From: a virus
Length of the DNA: 55,645 nt
IMG/VR virus record: IMGVR_UViG_3300037503_000005
Coordinates: 1-55,645 of that record
Strand: one strand, 5' to 3'
Part shown: in pieces, positions 46,962 through 55,113 of the stretch
Numbering within the stretch: the first letter of the stretch is position 1
How the letters are laid out: every line of letters starts with the position of its first letter
Program-made: the position numbers and the translations under genes
The notes under the pieces: generated by a model
Databases searched by the model: none
What the model saw: only the letters and a program-made list of their open reading frames with translations
What the model was told of the DNA's origin: nothing

Positions 46962-47753
46962 CTAGAACCTCCGATAAACCACCTTCACCGTCCTACTCTG
47001 ACCCGCCGCCAGTGAGCCCAAGTTATAAGTCAGTCGCCCGATATAATCACCTAGCGCAGTCGGAACTGAGCGGACAATCGGAGTGCACGTTTTAGCGGTA
47101 GAAGGTAAACCAGTAGAGGGGTTCCAATCAGACCAATTTTCAACGGCCTGCGTGTGCGAGACGGCCAAGGTCAGAGCCGACAGCATGATCCCGTGATGAC
47201 CCGTTCCCGTACCTGAATCCCTGCCCCAAACTGAGTCGGCATCCGAATCATATAGATCATCCTCCCTGTCATTACTCAAGTCACCGTCAAAGTAACGCGC
47301 CCACCTCACCGCAGAAAAACTTACGCTGGAAATATTCTTGATCGTTGTGGTGATCTTGATTTCCCTCTCTTCAAAGTTGGCCTCAAAGGTCTGTGCCACC
47401 TGAAGCTCCCCGCGTATGCCCGTGCCCGTTATTGTCAGAGGAAGGGTATTCGTCCCGTTCGGCTGAAAATAAGTAAACGTCGCCCACGTATTCCCATCAG
47501 CAGCCGTACTCCAAGCGTGCGTGCCCTTACTGCTACACAGCGCATAGCCTTCTAAGATTTCTATTTGCCTGAATGACGCGGGTGATTCTAGGTGAAGTAT
47601 ATTACCCGTGGATGAAATGCAGAATGAGAACTTATTAACCCCCGCCCCGAAAGTGTGAGTGCTGTAGCAATCCGTCGTCTGCGGCGCTTTGCTTTGGGCA
47701 GTAGCTATTGCTGAACAGGAAAGAATTAAGATGATTAAAAGCAAGGCTTTCAT
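46962..47753 (-). CDS. Secreted protein (moron)
   Basis: 263 residues from ATG at 47753 (GGGAG seven bases upstream). A classic signal peptide (KALLLIILILSCSAIATAQ, cleavage after TAQ) and a beta-rich mature domain with paired Cys. Nothing suggests a virion part. It is flanked by terminators on both sides, the hallmark of a moron expressed in lysogens. Bacterial secreted beta-sandwich proteins look similar; function unknown. Confidence 0.72.
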   Translation of the reverse strand: MKALLLIILILSCSAIATAQSKAPQTTDCYSTHTFGAGVNKFSFCISSTGNILHLESPASFRQIEILEGYALCSSKGTHAWSTAADGNTWATFTYFQPNGTNTLPLTITGTGIRGELQVAQTFEANFEEREIKITTTIKNISSVSFSAVRWARYFDGDLSNDREDDLYDSDADSVWGRDSGTGTGHHGIMLSALTLAVSHTQAVENWSDWNPSTGLPSTAKTCTPIVRSVPTALGDYIGRLTYNLGSLAAGQSRTVKVVYRRF

Positions 47754-47812
47754 CAACTCGCTCCCAGATAGAGGAAAGAACAGAGGGCTACCAAGAGCAA
47801 GAGGGTATCACA

Positions 47813-47850
47813 CAAAAATAGACGGGGCAAAGCCTTATCGCTCGCCCCTC
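47813..47850 (-). terminator. Rho-independent terminator
   Basis: Leftward: GGGGC (47848-47844) ... GCCCC (47828-47824) with an inner AGC/GCT pairing, then TCTATTTTTG. It ends the head-tail operon upstream of the moron. Confidence 0.65.
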
Positions 47851-47876
47851 CATCAAAAAGCAGGTATGTGGCCGGT

Positions 47877-48380
47877 CTATTCGGGCAGAGTGTCGGCGGG
47901 GTGAGAAGTTTTGCGCCTTGACGCCTTTTCACTTTCAGCGATCACAGGTTCTGTCACCGTAAAAGTCTGATTGTTTGTGCTTGAACTGCTCATTTCGACA
48001 ATCGGAGGGGCAGGCGGGCTCACTTCAGCAGTTACCTCCGGCGTCACCTGACCTCCCTTGCTTAAATCCGCCTCAACTATCGCGGGCTGTGGCTCGCTGA
48101 TTATCTGCCCGTCCTCGGTAATAGACACTTTGACGGTGCTATGCGTTACAGGGGCTTGGGCGCGCATGGCTTCGGTTTCTCGCCTACTTGCCTCTTCCGC
48201 TTCAAGTCTGTCCCTCTCCTGATTCGCGGCGTTCACCTCGCCTTGAGTTCGACCATCAGGCAATACAAAGTCCGGGTCTTTTGAGTCGTGTAAGATGTAT
48301 TTGCGCCGCCACATGGAATGTTCTTCTGGCGTCATCTCTACTGACTGGATTGTGGCGTCTGTTTTTGTTTCGTCTGCCAT
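47877..48380 (-). CDS. Structural-region protein, disordered C-terminus
   Basis: 167 residues: an N-terminal helical part (EEHSMWRRKYILHDSKDPD) and a long low-complexity Ser/Thr/Pro/Val tail. Follows the tail tube gene by ten bases. Possibly a minor tail or decoration protein. Confidence 0.58.
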   Translation of the reverse strand: MADETKTDATIQSVEMTPEEHSMWRRKYILHDSKDPDFVLPDGRTQGEVNAANQERDRLEAEEASRRETEAMRAQAPVTHSTVKVSITEDGQIISEPQPAIVEADLSKGGQVTPEVTAEVSPPAPPIVEMSSSSTNNQTFTVTEPVIAESEKASRRKTSHPADTLPE

Positions 48381-48390
48381 TACTTACTCC

Positions 48391-49461
48391 TTACACTATG
48401 GTCGATGTGCCGTTCTTTATTCTCAGGATCGCAATTCCACCGGGCGCGTCGTCTCTATCAATATCAAACGACATTGAGATTCCCGCGTCATCGTTGTCGG
48501 GGTCGCTGTCCACCATGAGAGTCGAGAGTGGGTATTTAATCTCAAACTCGTAGGAATGGGTTGTACTCGCACCAATCAGTTCACCCGCGAACAAGTAGGT
48601 TAAGTCCGTGATGTCCGTGTTGTCGCGCGAATCAATGAACTCATCTAAATCTTCATCCATCGAAACCTTGAGCGTCGGGGTGTAGACACGTTTACGCCTG
48701 TGTATGTCTCTGGCGTAAGCCCCGGACTTGCGATTAACAGCAGGCGACATGATCCTGAACGGGTCTTGTCCGTGAGGAATGACAACCACCTGATTATTCA
48801 TTCCGCACCGACCACTAACCACTCTGCCGTCTGCACCAAAATCTACCAACCCGCCGTTATTAAATGTTGCGTTGACGCCAGCCGGGTGCATGTAGTGATA
48901 AGTGGGAACGGCGGGGGGGTCAATCGCTGGTGTTATATCCCGCAATCTCTTCCACGAATAACCCGTATTTATCAAGTGGGCAGACCATGAAGGCGTGTCA
49001 GAGCCGCTAAAACTGATCTCAAAAGAATCTATTGCACACGAAGCATGAAGAAAATCATAACCTCCGAGAATCCACGCCCATGTGGTGAGTTTGGGCGTCC
49101 TACCTTGTGCTTTCGTTTGAAGTGAGACGGTGTGATTCCAAGCGACGGACGCAGCCGCAACCGCATTAGCTATTGAGCCGCCCCAGCATCTTGTTGCCAG
49201 AATAGCCGGAAACTCCGTGCTGAGCATTCCCCCGATTGTCTCATCGAGCGGAGGCCAGTACATATTTCGGGGCTTGCCGCCGAACTCCGTACCACGACCC
49301 ACCTGCTCATCCTTGACCTTGGTAGGCTGCGGGACTTTCGGCATGTAGCTGTTAATCAGCGCAGACCCAAACTCAGCCGTCAGCAGGTAAGGCACGTTTA
49401 CTCCGGTTTCGGGAGCTAACGAATATATAATTTGTGCATCTTCTAAGAGTTGTCTTGTCAT
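48391..49461 (-). CDS. Major tail (tube) protein
   Basis: 356 residues, beta-rich, with TTWAWILGGYDFLHASCAIDSFEISFSG, ending SMSFDIDRDD. Placed after head-tail connectors and before the chaperone/tape measure, as tail tube genes are. Larger than most tube proteins, so an extra decoration domain is possible. Confidence 0.72.
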   Translation of the reverse strand: MTRQLLEDAQIIYSLAPETGVNVPYLLTAEFGSALINSYMPKVPQPTKVKDEQVGRGTEFGGKPRNMYWPPLDETIGGMLSTEFPAILATRCWGGSIANAVAAASVAWNHTVSLQTKAQGRTPKLTTWAWILGGYDFLHASCAIDSFEISFSGSDTPSWSAHLINTGYSWKRLRDITPAIDPPAVPTYHYMHPAGVNATFNNGGLVDFGADGRVVSGRCGMNNQVVVIPHGQDPFRIMSPAVNRKSGAYARDIHRRKRVYTPTLKVSMDEDLDEFIDSRDNTDITDLTYLFAGELIGASTTHSYEFEIKYPLSTLMVDSDPDNDDAGISMSFDIDRDDAPGGIAILRIKNGTSTIV

Positions 49462-49463
49462 AT

Positions 49464-49988
49464 TTACCTCACCACTATAGGCTGTAGCTCAACCACTAAC
49501 TCACCAACGCCTCTGTGCGCCGTTTTCTGTATCTGAAAGAAACCGCTAAGCCCGATCTGGAAAGGCCAGTGCCTGTGCTTCTGCTGGTAGCTCAACGCTG
49601 CCCCTGTGCCAAACTTTGGCGTTTGTGCTAATTTCATCTGCACCTTCAGGACTTCTTCGCGGATTCGCATTTCCGAGTTGTCAGTGTTCTTGCCGAATTC
49701 ATGTTGGTAAAAAACTTGTAGCCTGTACCTGAAAACCGGCTCAATGCTTCTGACCGTCGAGCTTTCAAGGTCATTTGATCCAGCGAAAGTGATGATCCAT
49801 GTGTGGACTCTTTTCTTTCCCTGTTCATCTAAATCATCGCCACTCTGAAGTGCTCCGTACCAGCCTGACTCCTCAAAATTTACCGGGTCACGGTCTAAGA
49901 CCTTGGCTTTGGTGGCAACGCCTTTAATGAGTGTCACAATCGCCGCCTGAATATCTTTCCCAAGGTCTGCATACTGCTGCGGAGTCAT
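49464..49988 (-). CDS. Tail completion / terminator-type protein
   Basis: 174 residues. Helical N-terminus then beta strands (VHTWIITFAG; VFRYRLQVFYQ), like the small tail-terminator/minor tail U family by position, directly before the tube gene. Overlaps the HK97 gp10-like gene by four bases. Confidence 0.55.
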   Translation of the reverse strand: MTPQQYADLGKDIQAAIVTLIKGVATKAKVLDRDPVNFEESGWYGALQSGDDLDEQGKKRVHTWIITFAGSNDLESSTVRSIEPVFRYRLQVFYQHEFGKNTDNSEMRIREEVLKVQMKLAQTPKFGTGAALSYQQKHRHWPFQIGLSGFFQIQKTAHRGVGELVVELQPIVVR

Positions 49989-50350
49989 CCCTTCACCCTA
50001 TCGCCAGCTCGATCCAACGCAGATTTGATTTCAGCATCGGAGACCTTAATGCCTTCTTCTGCCACTCGCCGACCGGCGTAATCGCTTTCACCTTTTCTCT
50101 TGATTGCTGCTGCGTATCCAGAGGCTTCAGGCGCTTCGATCATCACTGTCCGCACCTCACCATGATCCAGCGTGTCCGTGGCTCTCACGGCTTGCAGGTA
50201 AGTACCTGTGTCAATCAAATCTACCCCGACGATTTGACCTTTCCAGTTGCCAGCAATCTTTTGAGCAATGTCATCCTGAGCATCACTGAACGCTTCCTTG
50301 ATTAGACTAGGAAGCTGATTGATTGCGGGTGATACGTAGATTTCACTCAT
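49985..50350 (-). CDS. HK97 gp10-like neck protein
   Basis: 121 residues: helical start (LPSLIKEAFSDAQDDIAQKIAGNWKG), then the strand pattern DTGTYLQAVRATD and a YAAAIKRKG segment, the usual gp10/head-tail joining pattern. Correct position. Confidence 0.65.
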   Translation of the reverse strand: MSEIYVSPAINQLPSLIKEAFSDAQDDIAQKIAGNWKGQIVGVDLIDTGTYLQAVRATDTLDHGEVRTVMIEAPEASGYAAAIKRKGESDYAGRRVAEEGIKVSDAEIKSALDRAGDRVKG

Positions 50351-50561
50351 ATTCTGCTAACTCAACCTTGGGGTTTCCAAAGATCAAACGGTGCAGAAGT
50401 TCAAAAGGCCATGACCACCACGGGACATAGAACTCAGCGCAACCGCCAACGCTTCCGTCTGAGTAAGTGACGGACTCAACTTCTCGCACTCGCATCCACC
50501 ACTTGCGCGCATACCAAGGTGGAAACGTGCCGACTTTGTATTCTGTAGAATCCTCGTTCAT
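50343..50561 (-). CDS. Small Trp-rich neck-region protein
   Basis: 72 residues with many Trp (PPWYARKWWMR; FYVPWWSWPFELLHR). Overlaps both neighbours. Unknown; perhaps a neck or membrane-facing factor. Confidence 0.6.
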   Translation of the reverse strand: MNEDSTEYKVGTFPPWYARKWWMRVREVESVTYSDGSVGGCAEFYVPWWSWPFELLHRLIFGNPKVELAEYE

Positions 50562-50965
50562 GGCTCAGGCTCTGTAGGTACAAACTTTCTGCCAATAGAC
50601 TTCGCTCTGATTTTCCAAAAAGGCTCAACGCCCGCCGGGATAGTCGTCTCACGATTGATTTCATGTGGTTCATTGTTCAAGGCTTCGTTATCTGAATCTA
50701 TGACCATTACATGAGAGACTTCAGAATCACTGACCGTGTTGTTGAAATCATCATCTGCGCGGGCTACCTGAAAAGTGGTCGAGCCATAGTATTCGGAGAA
50801 ATAGGCTGACCATGAGGAAGTAAGAGTTTCAACGGTTGCATACTCTTTGTCGCCGCCGTCCAGTTTCAGAAGCAGTAACTTGGCATCTGCGCCGAATAAC
50901 GCCTCGCGCTCGGCGTCAAACCCATCGGCGTATGCGCCCGCAATGTCCTCAAAAACCGTACTCAT
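50558..50965 (-). CDS. Head-tail connector-region protein
   Basis: 135 residues from ATG at 50965 (TAATG overlap with upstream stop). Acidic, beta-rich. Likely a head closure/stopper-type protein by position only. Confidence 0.55.
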   Translation of the reverse strand: MSTVFEDIAGAYADGFDAEREALFGADAKLLLLKLDGGDKEYATVETLTSSWSAYFSEYYGSTTFQVARADDDFNNTVSDSEVSHVMVIDSDNEALNNEPHEINRETTIPAGVEPFWKIRAKSIGRKFVPTEPEP

Positions 50966-51291
50966 TACCACCCACGAACCGAAGAGATAACCACCACAGA
51001 ACCGGGGAAAGACATGCGCTCGTTGTCGGTCAAAGGGTTGAGACCAAGAATCACCCTCATATCTTCTCTGATCTGCTTTGCCTTAGCCGAAAACGTAACG
51101 TTGACTTTTCCCGTAACCGCAATGTGGCGCTTGTCCTTTACCGCGTTATAGGCGGTAATCAACTCGCGCGCGTCGCTCCATTCCCCGTCACTGAGCGCGC
51201 TGACCTTGCCTTCAACCAACGAATAGGAAGTCTCGCCCACGATCACTCGCACGGCAGATATTTCGTCTGGTGTAGGCGTAGGACTTGGCAT
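50965..51291 (-). CDS. Head-tail adaptor-region protein
   Basis: 108 residues. Helical adaptor-like part (SDARELITAYNAVKDKRHIA) and beta end. By position a head completion/adaptor protein. Confidence 0.55.
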   Translation of the reverse strand: MPSPTPTPDEISAVRVIVGETSYSLVEGKVSALSDGEWSDARELITAYNAVKDKRHIAVTGKVNVTFSAKAKQIREDMRVILGLNPLTDNERMSFPGSVVVISSVRGW

Positions 51292-51456
51292 TTACTTTGC
51301 GGCCTTCTGGTTTCCCTCTGTCTTAGTTTTGCCCTCATTCGCAGCCTTCTTTGACGATTGGTGCGACTTGATAAGCCCCGCAATCTCTTCAGGTACGTCC
51401 GCCTCGCCGGGGCCGTACTGCCTTCCGTTGTAGAAATAGACTCTATTGAGTTTCAT
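51292..51456 (-). CDS. Small basic head-region protein
   Basis: 54 residues (MKLNRVYFYNGRQYGPGE start), with GGAGGGG upstream and a Lys-rich tail. Such short FYNGRxYGPG proteins are common after capsid genes. Unknown role. Confidence 0.6.
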   Translation of the reverse strand: MKLNRVYFYNGRQYGPGEADVPEEIAGLIKSHQSSKKAANEGKTKTEGNQKAAK

Positions 51457-51465
51457 CACCCCTCC

Positions 51466-52587
51466 TTACATATCGCTTGAGAGAACGAAGGTCTTGGCGC
51501 GATCTGCCGTGACATCCTCACGAACTGGCAGGATATTGCTTGCGCCTTCGCCTCTGATTGACCACTGGGCATCTTCGGGAACAAAAAGGCGTCCCCACCT
51601 ACCCATCGCGTCGCCCTCTGCGGTAGGCGCGACGTGTGTGTAACCTAACGCCAAGTCACGCACCGGGTCAGGCGTTGAGCCTTCACCAACGCGATAACCA
51701 GAGCGGCGATTGTTCCCGACATAAAGGAATTTACCCGCGGGTGCGAACTGCTTGCGGATGGTCTTTGAGGTATCAGTCGGGTCTAGGACTTCACCCTCAA
51801 GATCGTAGCCGATGATGGTTAGCACGTCGCGGGAATCCGATGCTGGGCGCTCGTTGCTTCCACGGGTGCGCCAACGCTTGAACGTAAACACATTTCCATT
51901 CTGTGAGATGTCCACATTCAACTGCATTGTGTTGGCGAGCTTCAGGATGTCCGCCGTATGAGCGATGATCGTCCGCACGTTGTAGTAGAGGGCGGCAAGG
52001 GCGACGTAGTGGTCTGTCCAGAACTTGTTGTCGGCGTGCTCGGCGGTGTACTTATCGTTGCCCGTCCGGTGCGTCCCGAAGAAAGCCGAAGGGACTTTGT
52101 AATCAATATCCAGGTGGATATTGTTGAACGTCCAGTTTATCTTTCCGTTGAACAGGCATTCAGAGCGAAGCCATTCAGCAGTATCCATGTGGCCTTGCAC
52201 GATGACCTTTTCCATGAAGTTCAAGACTTCGTTAGCCAGAAACTCCTTGCGAGCTACTCCTGTGAATCCGTTCTGCCGAAGGATTTGCTGGATTTGGCGG
52301 ATAGCTTCCTCTTCAAGCGTCACCTTGTTGGCGACTTTCCCGGTCTTGGCAAGGAATGTGGAAGCGTCCATTACAGCACCCGGCGGGTAAGGTGAGGACA
52401 TACCGACGAGCCCGGCCATGATGGAGCGGATAATCATGTACCCGTTGTCCACGTAGTAATCCGGCTTGTTCATCTCCGGCAGGAGCGTTTCAAGTAGATA
52501 ATCAGCAGAAGGCCGCGCGGTATTGATGATGCGAAAGCCCGCGTTACGGCCAAGCGAGTCAAGCGCCTCTCTAAATGAGAAATCCAT
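51466..52587 (-). CDS. Major capsid protein (lambda E-like)
   Basis: 373 residues. HK97-fold capsid of the phage-capsid-E type: N-terminal arm with PDYYVDNGYMIIRSI, a central insertion with NIHLDIDYKVP, and an end with MGRWGRLFVPEDAQWS. Preceded by a decoration gene and a scaffold gene. No N-terminal delta domain, so scaffold is separate. Confidence 0.85.
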   Translation of the reverse strand: MDFSFREALDSLGRNAGFRIINTARPSADYLLETLLPEMNKPDYYVDNGYMIIRSIMAGLVGMSSPYPPGAVMDASTFLAKTGKVANKVTLEEEAIRQIQQILRQNGFTGVARKEFLANEVLNFMEKVIVQGHMDTAEWLRSECLFNGKINWTFNNIHLDIDYKVPSAFFGTHRTGNDKYTAEHADNKFWTDHYVALAALYYNVRTIIAHTADILKLANTMQLNVDISQNGNVFTFKRWRTRGSNERPASDSRDVLTIIGYDLEGEVLDPTDTSKTIRKQFAPAGKFLYVGNNRRSGYRVGEGSTPDPVRDLALGYTHVAPTAEGDAMGRWGRLFVPEDAQWSIRGEGASNILPVREDVTADRAKTFVLSSDM

Positions 52588-52610
52588 CGTTCAATCTCCT
52601 TTGTGGCGGT

Positions 52611-53471
52611 CTAAGCCGCGCGGCTATCGGAATACTTTTCAAGTCGTACCCATCCGCCGTTTGTGCGAATCTCTCCGATCCAGGTGTCGAAATCGGTCTC
52701 GTCGCGATCAGGCATTAATTCTCTGTAGAACGCACCACCAATAAACATTCCGTATCCGGTTGCGGCGTCCTGCCTAGCGTTCTCTTCGACGGTGGAGACG
52801 ATAATCATGCTCGCTGTCTCCGCGCCCGTAACAGACCTTCGGGGTATCACCCTGCCGCTCGCCAGTTCTGCCATGATCGTTCCGGCACGGACTACTTTTG
52901 AGCCGACGCCTCCGAAGGTAGCCTCCGCGTCGTTGGCGACGGCGAATTGCAGCTCGTCAACCGCCAGAGTTGTTCCGCCAGCAGAAGCGGCAGCCGTCAA
53001 GCGAGCCTGCTTAGTCCCACCCTTGAATGAGGCGGTATCACCCGACTCTATCTCGGCATCCAATGCCTCGACCGTCAGACTTGTTGCGCCCGCGTCAGCG
53101 TCGGCAGTCAGTAACGCGAATTCGCCCGAGCCGGTAAAGTTCAGGATCGTACCTGAAGGGATGGAACCGGAGAGGGCGGCAACGGGAATGGAAGTAGCCG
53201 CAGCCGCCGCGACTCCGGTGGTGGTGACAGTGACAGGGGCATACGTGCCGAAGTTCAGGATCGTCCCCAGAGGTATGTCGACGGGGAGAGCGTCAACCGT
53301 AATAGAAGTTGCCCCGGCAGCAGCCGCGCCGTTAGCCTTTACAGTTTGCTTCCCCTGGCGGTAGGAATCGTCCAGCTTATTCCAGTCAATCTGTCGCCCG
53401 CCGTTTCTGGTCGCTCCGTTGTAGTCAACTACGAAGCCGGGTGATGACCCCGTAAAGTTCATTCTTGACAT
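52611..53471 (-). CDS. Head decoration protein with four internal repeats
   Basis: 286 residues. After an N-terminal arm (about 1-40) come four repeats of about 33 residues (GATSITVDALPVDIPLGT, ATSIPVAALSGSIPSGT, GATSLTVEALDAEIESGD, GGTTLAVDELQFAVAND), each a small beta unit, then a C-terminal domain (SGRVIPRR onward). Upstream of the capsid gene, as lambda D-type genes are. Confidence 0.75.
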   Translation of the reverse strand: MSRMNFTGSSPGFVVDYNGATRNGGRQIDWNKLDDSYRQGKQTVKANGAAAAGATSITVDALPVDIPLGTILNFGTYAPVTVTTTGVAAAAATSIPVAALSGSIPSGTILNFTGSGEFALLTADADAGATSLTVEALDAEIESGDTASFKGGTKQARLTAAASAGGTTLAVDELQFAVANDAEATFGGVGSKVVRAGTIMAELASGRVIPRRSVTGAETASMIIVSTVEENARQDAATGYGMFIGGAFYRELMPDRDETDFDTWIGEIRTNGGWVRLEKYSDSRAA

Positions 53472-53480
53472 AGATGCTCC

Positions 53481-54236
53481 TTATTGAGTTGCCGCTACAG
53501 ATTTCGCTTGCGGCACTAGCGGATTCAGTTGAGCCGCGCGAGCGGCATCACGCGCCTTGATTCGCTTTTCTACGAGGTCTTCACCTGTTGAGCCTCCACC
53601 CGCCCCGTGCGCAGGCAGTTGCGTACCCTCTTCTTTCTTGGCTACGACGGAAGGCAAAAGCGCAGGGTGTTTCTCCGCGAAGTAATCGGCAAAGGGCTTT
53701 TCGGTAACAACTCCGTCTGCACCCTTCACCTTGGCGATGTTCTTCTTCTTAGGCACGCCCTTATCGTCCTTTTCATCCGTGTCGCGCTGCTCTACTTCAG
53801 GTAGGTCAGGGATGAGCGCAAGCACGTCTACAGCGTCTTCGCCCCAGCCTTCTGCCCTGCGGATGCGGTCAAGCCCTTCACGTCGCTCTTGAGCTTCCAC
53901 CTTTGTCTTGTTGCTGGCGTGCTCATCCTTCATGGAATTAAAAGCGTCCGTGGTGGTGATGCCAGCAGCCTTGACCGTCCTGACTAAATCAGCATCCGCT
54001 TTCGGTACTGCCTCATGTCCGCGCGGAAGGCCGCTGGCCTTGGCGGATTCAAGTTCACTCTTGGCGGCGTCGCGCTCGGCAATGGCCGCGGTCTTCTCGC
54101 TGAGAAGCGTGGCGTTGTGCTTGACCGCCGGATGATCGTTCGGGATGTCAGCGTGATACTTCCCGTCCTCCCTGCGCGAGTAGTGCTCTCTAAGAGGTTC
54201 GGGAATATCTTCAGCCTTGTCGTATGGTTTCAACAT
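53481..54236 (-). CDS. Scaffold-like protein
   Basis: 251 residues from ATG at 54236 (MLKPYDKAEDIPEPLREHY, AGGAG upstream). An ATG at 54284 would start inside the terminator and is less likely. Charged and helical with a coiled coil (SEKTAAIAERDAAKSELES) and a disordered Gly/Ala C-terminus, typical of internal scaffolds. Likely substrate of the Ntn hydrolase if that is the head protease. Confidence 0.75.
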   Translation of the reverse strand: MLKPYDKAEDIPEPLREHYSRREDGKYHADIPNDHPAVKHNATLLSEKTAAIAERDAAKSELESAKASGLPRGHEAVPKADADLVRTVKAAGITTTDAFNSMKDEHASNKTKVEAQERREGLDRIRRAEGWGEDAVDVLALIPDLPEVEQRDTDEKDDKGVPKKKNIAKVKGADGVVTEKPFADYFAEKHPALLPSVVAKKEEGTQLPAHGAGGGSTGEDLVEKRIKARDAARAAQLNPLVPQAKSVAATQ

Positions 54237-54285
54237 TGTCCGCTGGACTCCTGCTGTTCCCGCGCTGCGGGGTTGGTTGGACATA

Positions 54286-54325
54286 GAAAAAGCCCGCACC
54301 CTCCGATTTCTCGAAAAGTGCGGGC
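54286..54325 (-). terminator. Rho-independent terminator before scaffold gene
   Basis: Leftward: GCCCGCAC (54325-54318) pairs perfectly with GTGCGGGC (54299-54292), then TTTTTC. It separates packaging/protease genes from the scaffold/capsid genes and probably reduces read-through. Confidence 0.8.
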
Positions 54326-54455
54326 TGCATCAGTGCTCGCTATTTGTACGGCGCTATGGCCGCAACTGCCTAGTTATCAATCCGCCCTTATGATAATACA
54401 AAAGTCTGAGATTGCAAATACATTTTATGCGGAAATCTCGTCAGGCCAAAAATCT

Positions 54456-54707
54456 TTACATAACCCAAAACTTCGTAGAATCTAGGTAAGCCTCATAGTA
54501 TCGTGTTCGTCCATCTATAAAAACAATACCCCACACATAATTACCGTCATCGCTTTGAGTTGGAAACGATCTCTTTGCTTTCACTTGCTCTGTCGTACCG
54601 TCCTGTTGAATCAACTCAAAATCATAGTCACCCGTTCTGCGCGCCTTAACACGCGGCACAAGCTTGTTACTACTTATTTCATTGTCTAAGTAGGGCAAAT
54701 TATTCAA
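54456..54707 (-). CDS. Small hypothetical protein
   Basis: 83 residues from TTG at 54707, overlapping the upstream stop. Beta-rich (GDYDFELIQQDGTTEQVKAK; VWGIVFIDGRTRYYEAYL). Unknown. Confidence 0.55.
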   Translation of the reverse strand: MNNLPYLDNEISSNKLVPRVKARRTGDYDFELIQQDGTTEQVKAKRSFPTQSDDGNYVWGIVFIDGRTRYYEAYLDSTKFWVM

Positions 54708-54921
54708 TCCGTTTCCAGTAAATATCTTCTAACTCAAATGTCATGGTCGGCATATCGCAGAATCTTTGCCCTCCCAAGCTATAGAACTTCCCGCCACCTG
54801 AAACTAAATCCTCGTAAGTAGCATAGTCGCCTACTTCAGCTTTGTAATACGGACGCTTTAACCTCTGCTCCGCCTTTGCTCTATCGCTGAACATCTTGGC
54901 AACTGATATTGTCTTACCCAT
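54700..54921 (-). CDS. Small hypothetical protein
   Basis: 73 residues, start MGKTISVAKMFSDRAKAEQ; basic N-terminus, beta end. Unknown. Confidence 0.55.
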   Translation of the reverse strand: MGKTISVAKMFSDRAKAEQRLKRPYYKAEVGDYATYEDLVSGGGKFYSLGGQRFCDMPTMTFELEDIYWKRIE

Positions 54922-54930
54922 AGGTTCTGA

Positions 54931-55113
54931 TTATACACCAGCAGAAGCCATTGAAGCACGATTATCTTGCGGCACTTCCGGCCTCCAGGTTTTTACTCTC
55001 CCACACCTCTCACACTTGAGCTTTGCATACAGCCACGTTGCGCCAATAGAGACGTACAGCACGGCACTACAGCCTTCACAGTGATAGATGAACTCTTTTT
55101 TATCTTCAGGCAT
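54931..55113 (-). CDS. Com-like small zinc-finger protein
   Basis: 60 residues with YHCEGCSAVLYVS and LKCERCGRVKTWRP: two CxxC pairs spaced like the Com family of phage translational regulators. Its ATG follows the Ntn hydrolase stop directly (TAGATG). Regulatory target unknown. Confidence 0.6.
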   Translation of the reverse strand: MPEDKKEFIYHCEGCSAVLYVSIGATWLYAKLKCERCGRVKTWRPEVPQDNRASMASAGV

